A stretch of 64,000 nucleotides of DNA, from positions 2,728,001 through 2,792,000 of the forward strand of contig NZ_BCNV01000001.1 of NCBI RefSeq assembly GCF_001570725.1, written 5' to 3'. The notes beneath the pieces were generated by a model. That model was not told where the DNA came from and did not search any database. It worked only from the letters and a program-made list of their open reading frames with translations. A program made the position numbers and the translations under genes. Below, piece after piece: positions 57,090 to 64,000 of this stretch. This DNA comes from Paenibacillus amylolyticus (GTDB lineage Bacteria; Bacillota; Bacilli; Paenibacillales; Paenibacillaceae). The number at the start of each line of letters is the position of its first letter. Within the stretch, counting starts at the first letter, position 1.

Positions 57090-59762
57090 TTAGCCGCCAG
57101 TTCCCGCTTGAGAATCTGCAGGTACATCTGTGCCCCCAGTATCCCCACTCGTTCCGCTGTCCGGGGTTACAACTTCGCCAGGCGTCGTTACGGACCCATC
57201 ATCGGAACCTTCACCGGTACTACCTGGATCTGTTGTCCCCTGACCAGGTGGGGTCGTATTTCCTCCCCCAGGTTGACCGTTTCCTTGACCGGCTCCGCCG
57301 TTATTACCACCGTTGCCATTGTTTCCGTTATTACCATTACCATTTCCGTTGTTGCCATTTTCATTACCATTGCCGTTATTACCGTTCGAGTTGCCATTAT
57401 CCGGTGAACCATTGTCCGGATTCTCTGTACCAGGCTGCTCAGGGTCTATCTCTGTTCCAGGGTCTATGCCAGGATCAGGTTCCTCCGGTGGCACTTCCTG
57501 CGCTTCAATCATCAGAGAGATGGTGTTTGAAGGATCCGTCTCCAGTCCTGATGCCGAATCGTAGGCTGTCACATAGTACTCATAGGTTAGACCAGGCAAC
57601 GCACTTAAATCTTGTGCACTGGTAGCGCCTACTGCATCTATGAGATGAGTAAACTGCGCTTCAGAAGTTTCTTTGCGATATACACGATATTGTGTGCTCG
57701 CGTCCCCCGTACCCGTCCAACTCAGTGAGACGGTTTGAGCAGAGGGATCATATGATCCACTCAATCCACTAACGGACAGTGCTGGCTGTTCTGGTTCTTC
57801 TACTGGCGGAGGTGCCTGCCCTCCAGCCGGTGTTTTGAATTGCTTCACGGGAACACCTTTCATCGCATCTCCCATGACTTTGGCAAAGAAAGCTGCCGAC
57901 AGCTTACTGCTGTTCTTAAGCATATGATTCGCATCCGGATTGTCATAGCCCATCCAGACTGCGGCGGTCCATTCCGGTGTGTATCCAACGAACCATACAT
58001 CACGGTTGGCACTGTTGCCAGAGATGCCACTTTGAACAGTGCCTGTTTTACCCGCTACCGGACGATCCAGACGTGCTGAACGTCCCGTACCGTCATTAAC
58101 AACGTTCTGTAGCATCTGTGTAAGCTGATACGCATTTTGCTCACTCATGACACGCGTTGTGTCCGAGTTATCGTGTTTGTACGTGGTTTTGCCTGCGCTA
58201 TCCTTAATTTCTTTAATGGAATAGGCTGCTCGGTATTCGCCTAGGTTAGCAAATGCACTATAGGCTTGCGCCATTTCCAGTGTATTTGTACCTTTACTCA
58301 GACCACCGAGGGCAATAGCCAAGTTCTTGTCTTCATCTGTCAGCTGTATGCCTACACTCTTGGCAAAATTAATGCCTGTGTTAACACCTATTTTATCAAG
58401 TAGCCAAACCGCAGGAATATTTTCCGACTTCGTAATGGCTTCCGTCATACTGATGGTTGAAGAATATCCATGCAAGTTACCAGGACAGTAGTTACCAAAA
58501 CATTGCTTCGCATTACTCAGCGACGAGTTAGCACTGTAATTTCCTGATTCTAGAGCCGGTGCATAAGACACAATCGGTTTAAAAGCTGAACCTGGTTGTC
58601 TTCGACTCTGCGTTACACGGCTATAGCCTTTGGTCTGATAATCCCGTCCACCAAGGAGGGCAACGAGGCTACCATTCTCATGGTTCATGATAACCATGGA
58701 GCCTTGAACCTGTTGATCATCTTTGCTTGCCTCGAACAGACTATCATCCGTGAAGGCAGTTTCCATGGCTGTTTGAGCCTGAGCATCCATGGTTGTATAG
58801 ATTTTGTATCCACCGATATTCAGATCATCTTCCGTTTTGCCTGTTACACGTTCAGCTTCACGGAGCACATAATCAATAAAGGCTTGATATTTCTGATCTT
58901 TTTCTGGTCGCTTGTAGTTATAGTTAATCTCTTTTGCTTCATCCATCTCCGCCTTGGTAATGTAGCCTTGTTCATACATCAGCTGCAATACCACACCTCG
59001 GCGTGCTTTTGAATCGTTTGGATTGCTCACCGGATTATAAGCAGAAGGGCCTTTCGGCATAGCTGCTAATGTGGCAATCTGCCACAACTTCAATTTATTG
59101 AGATCGGTAACTCCAAAATAAAATTCAGATGCTGCTTTAATGCCGTAACGCTGATGGCCGAAGAATATCCGGTTCAGGTACATCGTCAGGATTTCGTCTT
59201 TTGTGTACTTGCGCTCTAATGCCATGGCAATCGATACTTCCGTTGCTTTACGGAAGAACGTCTTGTCACGGGACAAGAACATGTTCTTGGCAAGCTGCTG
59301 GGTGAGTGTACTACCACCTTCCACCATAGAACGAGCCATGACATCCTTAACCGCGGCACGCCCAATGGACCAGATATCCACGCCTTGGTGATCGTAGAAT
59401 CGTTTATCCTCCGTTGCGACAAAGGCTTGCTTCACCAGCTCTGGAATATCATCTTCATTGACGGGTTCCAGCTTCTGAATGGACAGCTCCCCCATTAATT
59501 GGCCATTTCGATCATATACTTTTGAAGTTTCATTAATTGTGGTTTTGTCCTTGTTGGCTTTGAGCAGATTTTCGCCACTCACCATAATAAATAAATATCC
59601 GCCTAGTGCACAGAATATGGCGATTGCCATTGTGAAAAACAGTGTCCATCCAACGCGTTTACCCGTAATTTTTTTCTTTTTAGAGGTCTTTGGCTTCGCT
59701 TTTTTGGGTGACTTGTTATTGTTGTTGCGATTGTTAGACCTCGACAACGGATCGTTTGGCAT
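57090..59762 (-). CDS. Class A penicillin-binding protein (PBP1A-like)
   Basis: An 890-residue bifunctional peptidoglycan synthase from ATG 59762 behind AGGAGGTAAC. A basic Asn/Lys-rich cytosolic start is followed by one membrane helix (GWTLFFTMAIAIFCALGGYL), the GT51 glycosyltransferase (ATEDKRFYDHQGVD, EGGSTLTQQLAKNMFL, LTMYLNRIFFG), and the transpeptidase with PGSAFKP, SEN and GKTGT. An FN3 module and a long Asn/Gly-rich repeat tail follow. The low-complexity tail is long for the family and may reach through the wall. Confidence 0.95.
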   Translation of the reverse strand: MPNDPLSRSNNRNNNNKSPKKAKPKTSKKKKITGKRVGWTLFFTMAIAIFCALGGYLFIMVSGENLLKANKDKTTINETSKVYDRNGQLMGELSIQKLEPVNEDDIPELVKQAFVATEDKRFYDHQGVDIWSIGRAAVKDVMARSMVEGGSTLTQQLAKNMFLSRDKTFFRKATEVSIAMALERKYTKDEILTMYLNRIFFGHQRYGIKAASEFYFGVTDLNKLKLWQIATLAAMPKGPSAYNPVSNPNDSKARRGVVLQLMYEQGYITKAEMDEAKEINYNYKRPEKDQKYQAFIDYVLREAERVTGKTEDDLNIGGYKIYTTMDAQAQTAMETAFTDDSLFEASKDDQQVQGSMVIMNHENGSLVALLGGRDYQTKGYSRVTQSRRQPGSAFKPIVSYAPALESGNYSANSSLSNAKQCFGNYCPGNLHGYSSTISMTEAITKSENIPAVWLLDKIGVNTGINFAKSVGIQLTDEDKNLAIALGGLSKGTNTLEMAQAYSAFANLGEYRAAYSIKEIKDSAGKTTYKHDNSDTTRVMSEQNAYQLTQMLQNVVNDGTGRSARLDRPVAGKTGTVQSGISGNSANRDVWFVGYTPEWTAAVWMGYDNPDANHMLKNSSKLSAAFFAKVMGDAMKGVPVKQFKTPAGGQAPPPVEEPEQPALSVSGLSGSYDPSAQTVSLSWTGTGDASTQYRVYRKETSEAQFTHLIDAVGATSAQDLSALPGLTYEYYVTAYDSASGLETDPSNTISLMIEAQEVPPEEPDPGIDPGTEIDPEQPGTENPDNGSPDNGNSNGNNGNGNENGNNGNGNGNNGNNGNGGNNGGAGQGNGQPGGGNTTPPGQGTTDPGSTGEGSDDGSVTTPGEVVTPDSGTSGDTGGTDVPADSQAGTGG

Positions 59763-59932
59763 GTTACCTCCTGACTCCCTTTCGGTTGCATAATTTCTAT
59801 TCGTCTGTAGGCTCAGGCATATATTAAACATATTTTGCCCGGAATGAAAAGAACAACCCTTTATTCAGGTTGCTCTGTTTCAATACCTATACTTGTAGAC
59901 GAAATGGTTGGTGAAAAGGTTTCGTAATTTTT

Positions 59933-60175
59933 TTAAGCTTCGCCGCTGTTATCTTGCTGCATCAGCGATACGCTGCGTTGCGGCGTGAACGTGGAGATGG
60001 CATGCTTGTAGACCATTTGCTGGCGTCCGTCGCTGTCAATGACGATCGTAAAATTGTCAAATGCCTTGATCGTCCCGCGGATTTGGAAGCCGTTGGTCAG
60101 ATAGACCGTAGCAGGAATATTCTCTTTCCGCAGTTGGTTCAAGAACGTATCTTGGATGTTGATGGACTTGTTCAT
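59933..60175 (-). CDS. hfq: RNA chaperone Hfq
   Basis: An 80-residue Hfq from ATG 60175 ([19 protein letters not shown]) behind GGGGGTACGG. Sm1 is [20 protein letters not shown] and Sm2 YKHAISTF. It forms the hexameric ring that binds sRNA and mRNA. It lies directly behind miaA, as in most Bacillota, but a terminator separates them. Confidence 0.96.
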   Translation of the reverse strand: MNKSINIQDTFLNQLRKENIPATVYLTNGFQIRGTIKAFDNFTIVIDSDGRQQMVYKHAISTFTPQRSVSLMQQDNSGEA

Positions 60176-60455
60176 TAGCCGTACCCCCATTGGTTCATTT
60201 GAATTCGTGTTCAAGTAATATTCAATATCGCTGAGTAGCTTTCGTGCTATTATATCATGAACAGTTTCATATAATCCACAAAAACCCCTTGTCTGCTATT
60301 TTGCACCCATTCTTGGCGTGGTGTACAACTAGAAGACTTATCCATTATACACCGCTTGCCAGATTTGCAAAAGAGGGACAAAATCTTCGTTTTTAAGCAT
60401 ACTCCTTGCTTGTTTAGTGAAGCGTAAATCCCTTCCATCTGTTCTAGTGATAAGC
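60176..60455. other. miaA-hfq intergenic region
   Basis: 280 bp without a recognisable gene. It must hold the hfq promoter, since the miaA terminator lies upstream, but I cannot assign the hexamers with confidence. Confidence 0.4.
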
Positions 60456-60495
60456 AAAAACCTCTATCTTTTTAAATTTCAAAAGGTAGAGGTTT
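60456..60495 (-). terminator. miaA terminator
   Basis: AACCTCTACCTTTT pairs with AAAAAGATAGAGGTT (one mismatch), ending in TTTTTG on the minus strand, 54 bases behind miaA. Confidence 0.8.
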
Positions 60496-60548
60496 ACATT
60501 CGCTGATCTAATCCAGGCATATGAGATCAATACTAATCATTGCTCAAA

Positions 60549-61505
60549 TCAGTTAAATTTTCGTGTAATCAAGTCACTTACCTGATTGTAGTTTCCTTCA
60601 AAGTCTTCGGTATCTGTCATGTCCACCCATTCAATATCCTTCATATGGCGGAACCAGGAAAGCTGACGTTTGGCAAAACGCCGCGTATCCCTTTTCAACC
60701 AATCAACCGCCGCTTCCCAGCTCACTTCTCCTTGCAGGAACGCTGCAATTTCCTTATAACCCAGTCCTTGCATGGAAATATGACCTCTCGCCACTCCACG
60801 TTCCAACAGGGATCTCACCTCATCGACCAAACCTTGTTCGATCATCAGGTCAATCCGCTCTTCTACCCGGGCATACAGCTTCTGACGATCCATTGTCAAA
60901 CCAACAATAAGAAGGTCATAAGGCGACTCTTTCTTCTGTACTGCCAGCTGATCAGACCACTTCTCGCCTGTGAGGTGATGGATCTCAAGCGCACGTACAA
61001 TTCGCCGCTGGTCATTCGGATGCAGACGATCCGCACTAACTGGATCAACTTCCCTCAAACGATCATGAAGAGCCTGTGCTCCATATTGCTCCGCAAAGCT
61101 GAATTGTTGCTCCCTGAATGCTTCATCCGAACCACTATCGGAAAATTGGAAGCCGTAACATACCGATTCCACATACAGACCGGTGCCACCTACAATAAAG
61201 GGCATTTTACCGCGTTCATGGATTTCACTAATCAATCGTGTGCAACTCTCCTGAAACTCGGCCACAGAGTACGGATACTCCGGTTCATGGATATCAATGA
61301 GATGATGGGGTACACCTTTCATTTCTTCAGAAGTAATCTTGGCTGTTCCGATATCCATTTCACGATATACCTGCATCGAATCCCCTGAAATAATCTCACA
61401 ATTAAATGCTTGGGCAAGCTCGATGCTCAATCTCGTTTTGCCTACTGCTGTTGGTCCAACCAGCACAAGCAGTTTAGGTTTTGGTTTAACTTCCGCTTTC
61501 AACAT
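60549..61505 (-). CDS. miaA: tRNA dimethylallyltransferase MiaA
   Basis: A 318-residue enzyme adding a dimethylallyl group to A37 of tRNAs that read U-starting codons. Motifs: P-loop VLVGPTAVGKTRLSIEL, EIISGDSMQVYREMDIGTAK, HHLIDIHEP, FIVGGTGLYVESV and the Zn/tRNA-binding end RQLSWFRHM. It overlaps the methyltransferase gene by 20 bases, so they are co-translated. Confidence 0.97.
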   Translation of the reverse strand: MLKAEVKPKPKLLVLVGPTAVGKTRLSIELAQAFNCEIISGDSMQVYREMDIGTAKITSEEMKGVPHHLIDIHEPEYPYSVAEFQESCTRLISEIHERGKMPFIVGGTGLYVESVCYGFQFSDSGSDEAFREQQFSFAEQYGAQALHDRLREVDPVSADRLHPNDQRRIVRALEIHHLTGEKWSDQLAVQKKESPYDLLIVGLTMDRQKLYARVEERIDLMIEQGLVDEVRSLLERGVARGHISMQGLGYKEIAAFLQGEVSWEAAVDWLKRDTRRFAKRQLSWFRHMKDIEWVDMTDTEDFEGNYNQVSDLITRKFN

Positions 61506-62271
61506 TAATCACTCCGTACAGGGTTTTTGCATTCGCCCGATCAAGTATTTCAAATCCGAGCCTGTCAAACTCCGCGCTGCCGCGCTTTTCTTTCATAACG
61601 ACACGTTTACGGGCAACCCGTCTCGCTTCCATAATGCTCTGTTCGTGCAACGCATGAGCGTTCGCATAATCCCGCAAGGGCTGTATAGCACTCGAATCCA
61701 TCATCGGCTCACGGAACATGGGGTCAAAATAAACGGTGTCACAGCTACGGTCCGGCATGGAACGAAGCAACTCAAGATGATCCACATGCCGCAGATCTAT
61801 GCGCCGGAAAGCCTCATCCACCAAGGGCTGATTACTCTTATAATGAGACATGCCCTCCAGCAGCAGGGTATAGAGCGGTTGAGAACTTTCACAGGCAATG
61901 ACTTGTCCATTCTTCCCAGCCGCAACCGAAAATACCAGCGCATCTGAACCGAGTCCAGCGGTACAATCAATAATTGTGTCCCCTTCAATTACCAGACCAG
62001 CTTCCAGCATGGGGTCGGCTTCCCCTCTTAGCACACGTTTAGCACGAACAAATCCCATACTGGGGTGAAACTCAAGCTCCGTTGCATCCTTGCGAAACAG
62101 GCGCGCTCTGCCATTGAGCACGACCAGGATTTCATCGATACCATAATGTTCAATTAGTCTGGGTAAAGACGTTCTCTTGCGCGGTACGTAGGTACCTCCA
62201 GTCGTTTCGGCGAGCTTACGTGCACGCTCCACCTGAGAGGCAATCTCCTTGTCACCGGTTGTAATGTACAT
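61486..62271 (-). CDS. Class I SAM-dependent methyltransferase (RsmJ-like)
   Basis: A 261-residue protein between mutL and miaA. The SAM site is DCTAGLGSDALVFSVAAG, followed by VIACESSQPLYTLL and the catalytic-type YFDPMFREP. This resembles RsmJ/YhiQ-type rRNA guanine methyltransferases, but the Bacillota members are not well characterised. Substrate is therefore uncertain. Confidence 0.8.
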   Translation of the reverse strand: MYITTGDKEIASQVERARKLAETTGGTYVPRKRTSLPRLIEHYGIDEILVVLNGRARLFRKDATELEFHPSMGFVRAKRVLRGEADPMLEAGLVIEGDTIIDCTAGLGSDALVFSVAAGKNGQVIACESSQPLYTLLLEGMSHYKSNQPLVDEAFRRIDLRHVDHLELLRSMPDRSCDTVYFDPMFREPMMDSSAIQPLRDYANAHALHEQSIMEARRVARKRVVMKEKRGSAEFDRLGFEILDRANAKTLYGVINVESGS

Positions 62272-62288
62272 AATGTCCCCCTAAATAG

Positions 62289-64000
62289 CTACATCACTCG
62301 TTTAAATAATTTCTCTAGATCATACGTTGAAAATGAAATCACTATCGGTCGCCCATGCGGACACGTGTAGGGCTGTCGACATGAACCAAGACGCTGAATC
62401 AGCACCTCTGCCTCCTGATCCGTCAGCTTCTGGTTGGCTTTGATAGACGCCTTGCAGGAGCACATAATGGATGCAGCCTCCCTCATCTTGGCGACATCTA
62501 TACTGCGTTCACTAAGAACCCATTCGGACATTTCTTCAATAATGTCTTTCTCGTCCCCTTTGGGGAACCAGAACGGGTGGGAACGCACACGGAACGTCTG
62601 TCCACCGAAATGCTCCAAATATACACCCGCCTGTTCGAACCAGGCCAGTCTTGTTTTCAGCTTTTCCGTCTCCGAAGGTGTGAACTCCAGCGTAATCGGC
62701 AGCAGTAACTCTTGTGAGGCCTGGGCAGGGTTACCGAATTTCTCGTAGTAATACTCATAATTTACACGTTCATGAGCGGCATGCTGATCAATCAAATATA
62801 AACCTTGGTCATTTTGCGCAATCAAATACGTACCATGATGCTGTCCGATCAGACTCAGCTCCGGAAATGCGGGCATGGATGCATCCGATTTAATGGCAGC
62901 GGCAAGTTGGGTCGCATCAGGCAAAGCTGAAGTTTTCCACGTCCGTTCATTTCTCGCAATCGAAGACGGGTTATACGATGAACGTGCTTCCCTAACCGAT
63001 GAATATACGGAATCGGAGCGGTACGTAGCTGGTGTGCCTTCACCCAACGGTTTCTCTGTTGCTCTACGATCTCTGCGATCTTGAGAAGAGAGGTCAGTTT
63101 TCGGAAAAGTTTCGGTAGAACTTGTACTTGAATTTAAACTTGTCCTTACATCCTTAGCGCCTTTTTGCACGTCAACAGATGTCTGCTCCCCGTCATGACT
63201 AGCAATCTTCTGCAAGATATCCCCGTTCCAACTTTCTAACTGCTCAGGGGGGTGTGTAATCTCAGGTGGAGCTTCGGGCAGCGGCACCGACTGACCCTCT
63301 TCAGATACTGGTTGTCCTGTGGTCACATCCGCCGGAGCATCCAAATCCAGATCATCATCTTCCGCAGTCAACTTCAGCGGCGCACTACCAGGTTTCCCGA
63401 GCGGACCTTGTTGACCATATCCTTCTGCATCAGATGGATCTTTCAGAGGACCACGTGGAAAGAGGAATTGTTCCTGGATAAAGGAACTATCGTCTCCACG
63501 TCGAATCTGCTGCTTTTTGACCTGTGGAATCAATACCTCCTGCCGGAGTATCCCCCGTAGCGTCGTCTCTATAAATTCATATAGTTCTGGTTCCTTACTG
63601 AAGCGAACCTCCAACTTGGCCGGATGCACGTTCACATCCACGAGAGAGGGGTGCATCTCCAACTGCACCACGACAAGTGGGAACCGATTAATGGGCAGCA
63701 AGGTATGGTAGGCTTTGAGAATCGCCTGATTGAGACCGTAATTGCGAACAAATCGCCCATTAACAATCGTCGACATCCCACCACGATTCGCTCGTGTCCA
63801 TTCTGGCAGACTGATCAGCCCGCTCACCCGGTAATCCAGACTTTCTCCCTGGATGGGAAGCATCGCTTTGGCAGCACTTGTCCCATAGATCGCTGCAACC
63901 ACTTGCAGCAGATCGCCGTTACCCAACGTCTGAAGCAACACATTCTCATTATGGCGCAATCGGAACGAAATGTTCGGGTGAGACATAGCCATCCGGTATA
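62289..64000 (-). CDS. mutL: DNA mismatch repair protein MutL (partial, 5' end outside window)
   Basis: At least 570 residues are visible and the frame is open to the window edge; the N-terminal ATP-binding motifs are missing. Present are HPSLVDVNVHPAKLEVRFS, a long low-complexity linker (about residues 180-390 of the visible part), and the C-terminal endonuclease domain with DQHAAHERVNYE, CSCKASIKA and TCPHGRPIVI. It nicks the daughter strand during mismatch repair, as in other bacteria without MutH. Confidence 0.95.
   Translation of the reverse strand, partial: YRMAMSHPNISFRLRHNENVLLQTLGNGDLLQVVAAIYGTSAAKAMLPIQGESLDYRVSGLISLPEWTRANRGGMSTIVNGRFVRNYGLNQAILKAYHTLLPINRFPLVVVQLEMHPSLVDVNVHPAKLEVRFSKEPELYEFIETTLRGILRQEVLIPQVKKQQIRRGDDSSFIQEQFLFPRGPLKDPSDAEGYGQQGPLGKPGSAPLKLTAEDDDLDLDAPADVTTGQPVSEEGQSVPLPEAPPEITHPPEQLESWNGDILQKIASHDGEQTSVDVQKGAKDVRTSLNSSTSSTETFPKTDLSSQDRRDRRATEKPLGEGTPATYRSDSVYSSVREARSSYNPSSIARNERTWKTSALPDATQLAAAIKSDASMPAFPELSLIGQHHGTYLIAQNDQGLYLIDQHAAHERVNYEYYYEKFGNPAQASQELLLPITLEFTPSETEKLKTRLAWFEQAGVYLEHFGGQTFRVRSHPFWFPKGDEKDIIEEMSEWVLSERSIDVAKMREAASIMCSCKASIKANQKLTDQEAEVLIQRLGSCRQPYTCPHGRPIVISFSTYDLEKLFKRVM

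Noticed and set aside
57290..57420. Tandem short repeats that look CRISPR-like on the plus strand
   Set aside because: They are Asn/Gly codon repeats in the PBP tail; units are 6-12 bp with no spacers, so no CRISPR array.
1..64000. tRNA or rRNA genes
   Set aside because: No cloverleaf with CCA-adjacent acceptor or rRNA-like conserved block was noticed; a tRNAscan run would settle it.

Overview
The window is a Gram-positive, spore-forming Bacillota chromosome, most likely Paenibacillus. At the right end the order mutL - methyltransferase - miaA - hfq - class A PBP - DUF402 - spoVK - hflX - methionine gamma-lyase-like - glnR - glnA follows the Bacillus/Paenibacillus core order, with spoVK and a MerR-type GlnR. 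Everything left of about 50.4 kb is one large siphovirus-type prophage, integrated just behind the glnA terminator. It is incomplete here: the lysis genes and the left attachment site lie outside the window.

Right to left the prophage reads as follows. (1) Lysogeny module, 47.8-50.4 kb: integrase with a LexA-type box, ImmA-like metallopeptidase, cI-like and Cro-like XRE regulators, and a set of GGTATT/AATACC operators around divergent promoters. (2) Leftward early/replication operon, 47.8-40.2 kb: DUF771, ParB-like, ORF6C, replisome organizer with iterons inside it (candidate origin), DnaI-like loader, a phage DnaN clamp and a DUF1064 nuclease. (3) Middle genes, 40.2-32.8 kb: RHH regulator with a palindromic operator, HNH protein, a cytosine-5 methyltransferase whose gene carries a second long reading frame with its own Shine-Dalgarno, YopX-like and ASCH proteins, and an ArpU-like late regulator. 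(4) Late control and packaging, 32.8-29.5 kb: hairpin, a 56-residue four-Cys protein, a short tyrosine recombinase, TerS and TerL. (5) Cargo region, 29.5-19.2 kb. (6) Head and tail operon, 19.1-1 kb: portal, protease, decoration, capsid, neck, tail tube, tail chaperones, a 2300-residue tape measure with two wall-lytic domains, Dit and tail fibre.

The cargo region is the most unusual part. It separates terminase from portal, which are normally adjacent, and looks like a decayed second copy of block 4 in the same order: ArpU-like pseudogene, small phage gene, hairpin plus a second four-Cys gene, and a ParB-TerL fusion scar. A third, broken four-Cys copy lies nearer the portal. Between these remnants sit genes bounded by their own terminators that look like defence, exclusion or toxin cargo: an AT-rich 651-residue PD-(D/E)XK nuclease, an AbiC-like two-helix membrane protein, another two-helix membrane protein, a secreted protein plus tiny membrane protein pair, and a lipoprotein. 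A terminator just before the portal gene would insulate head genes from cargo transcription in the lysogen.

Many genes start with TTG or GTG. Where I moved a start from the longest frame, the Shine-Dalgarno used is stated. No tRNA, rRNA, CRISPR array or insertion sequence was recognised. All family assignments are from reading motifs; no database search was run.
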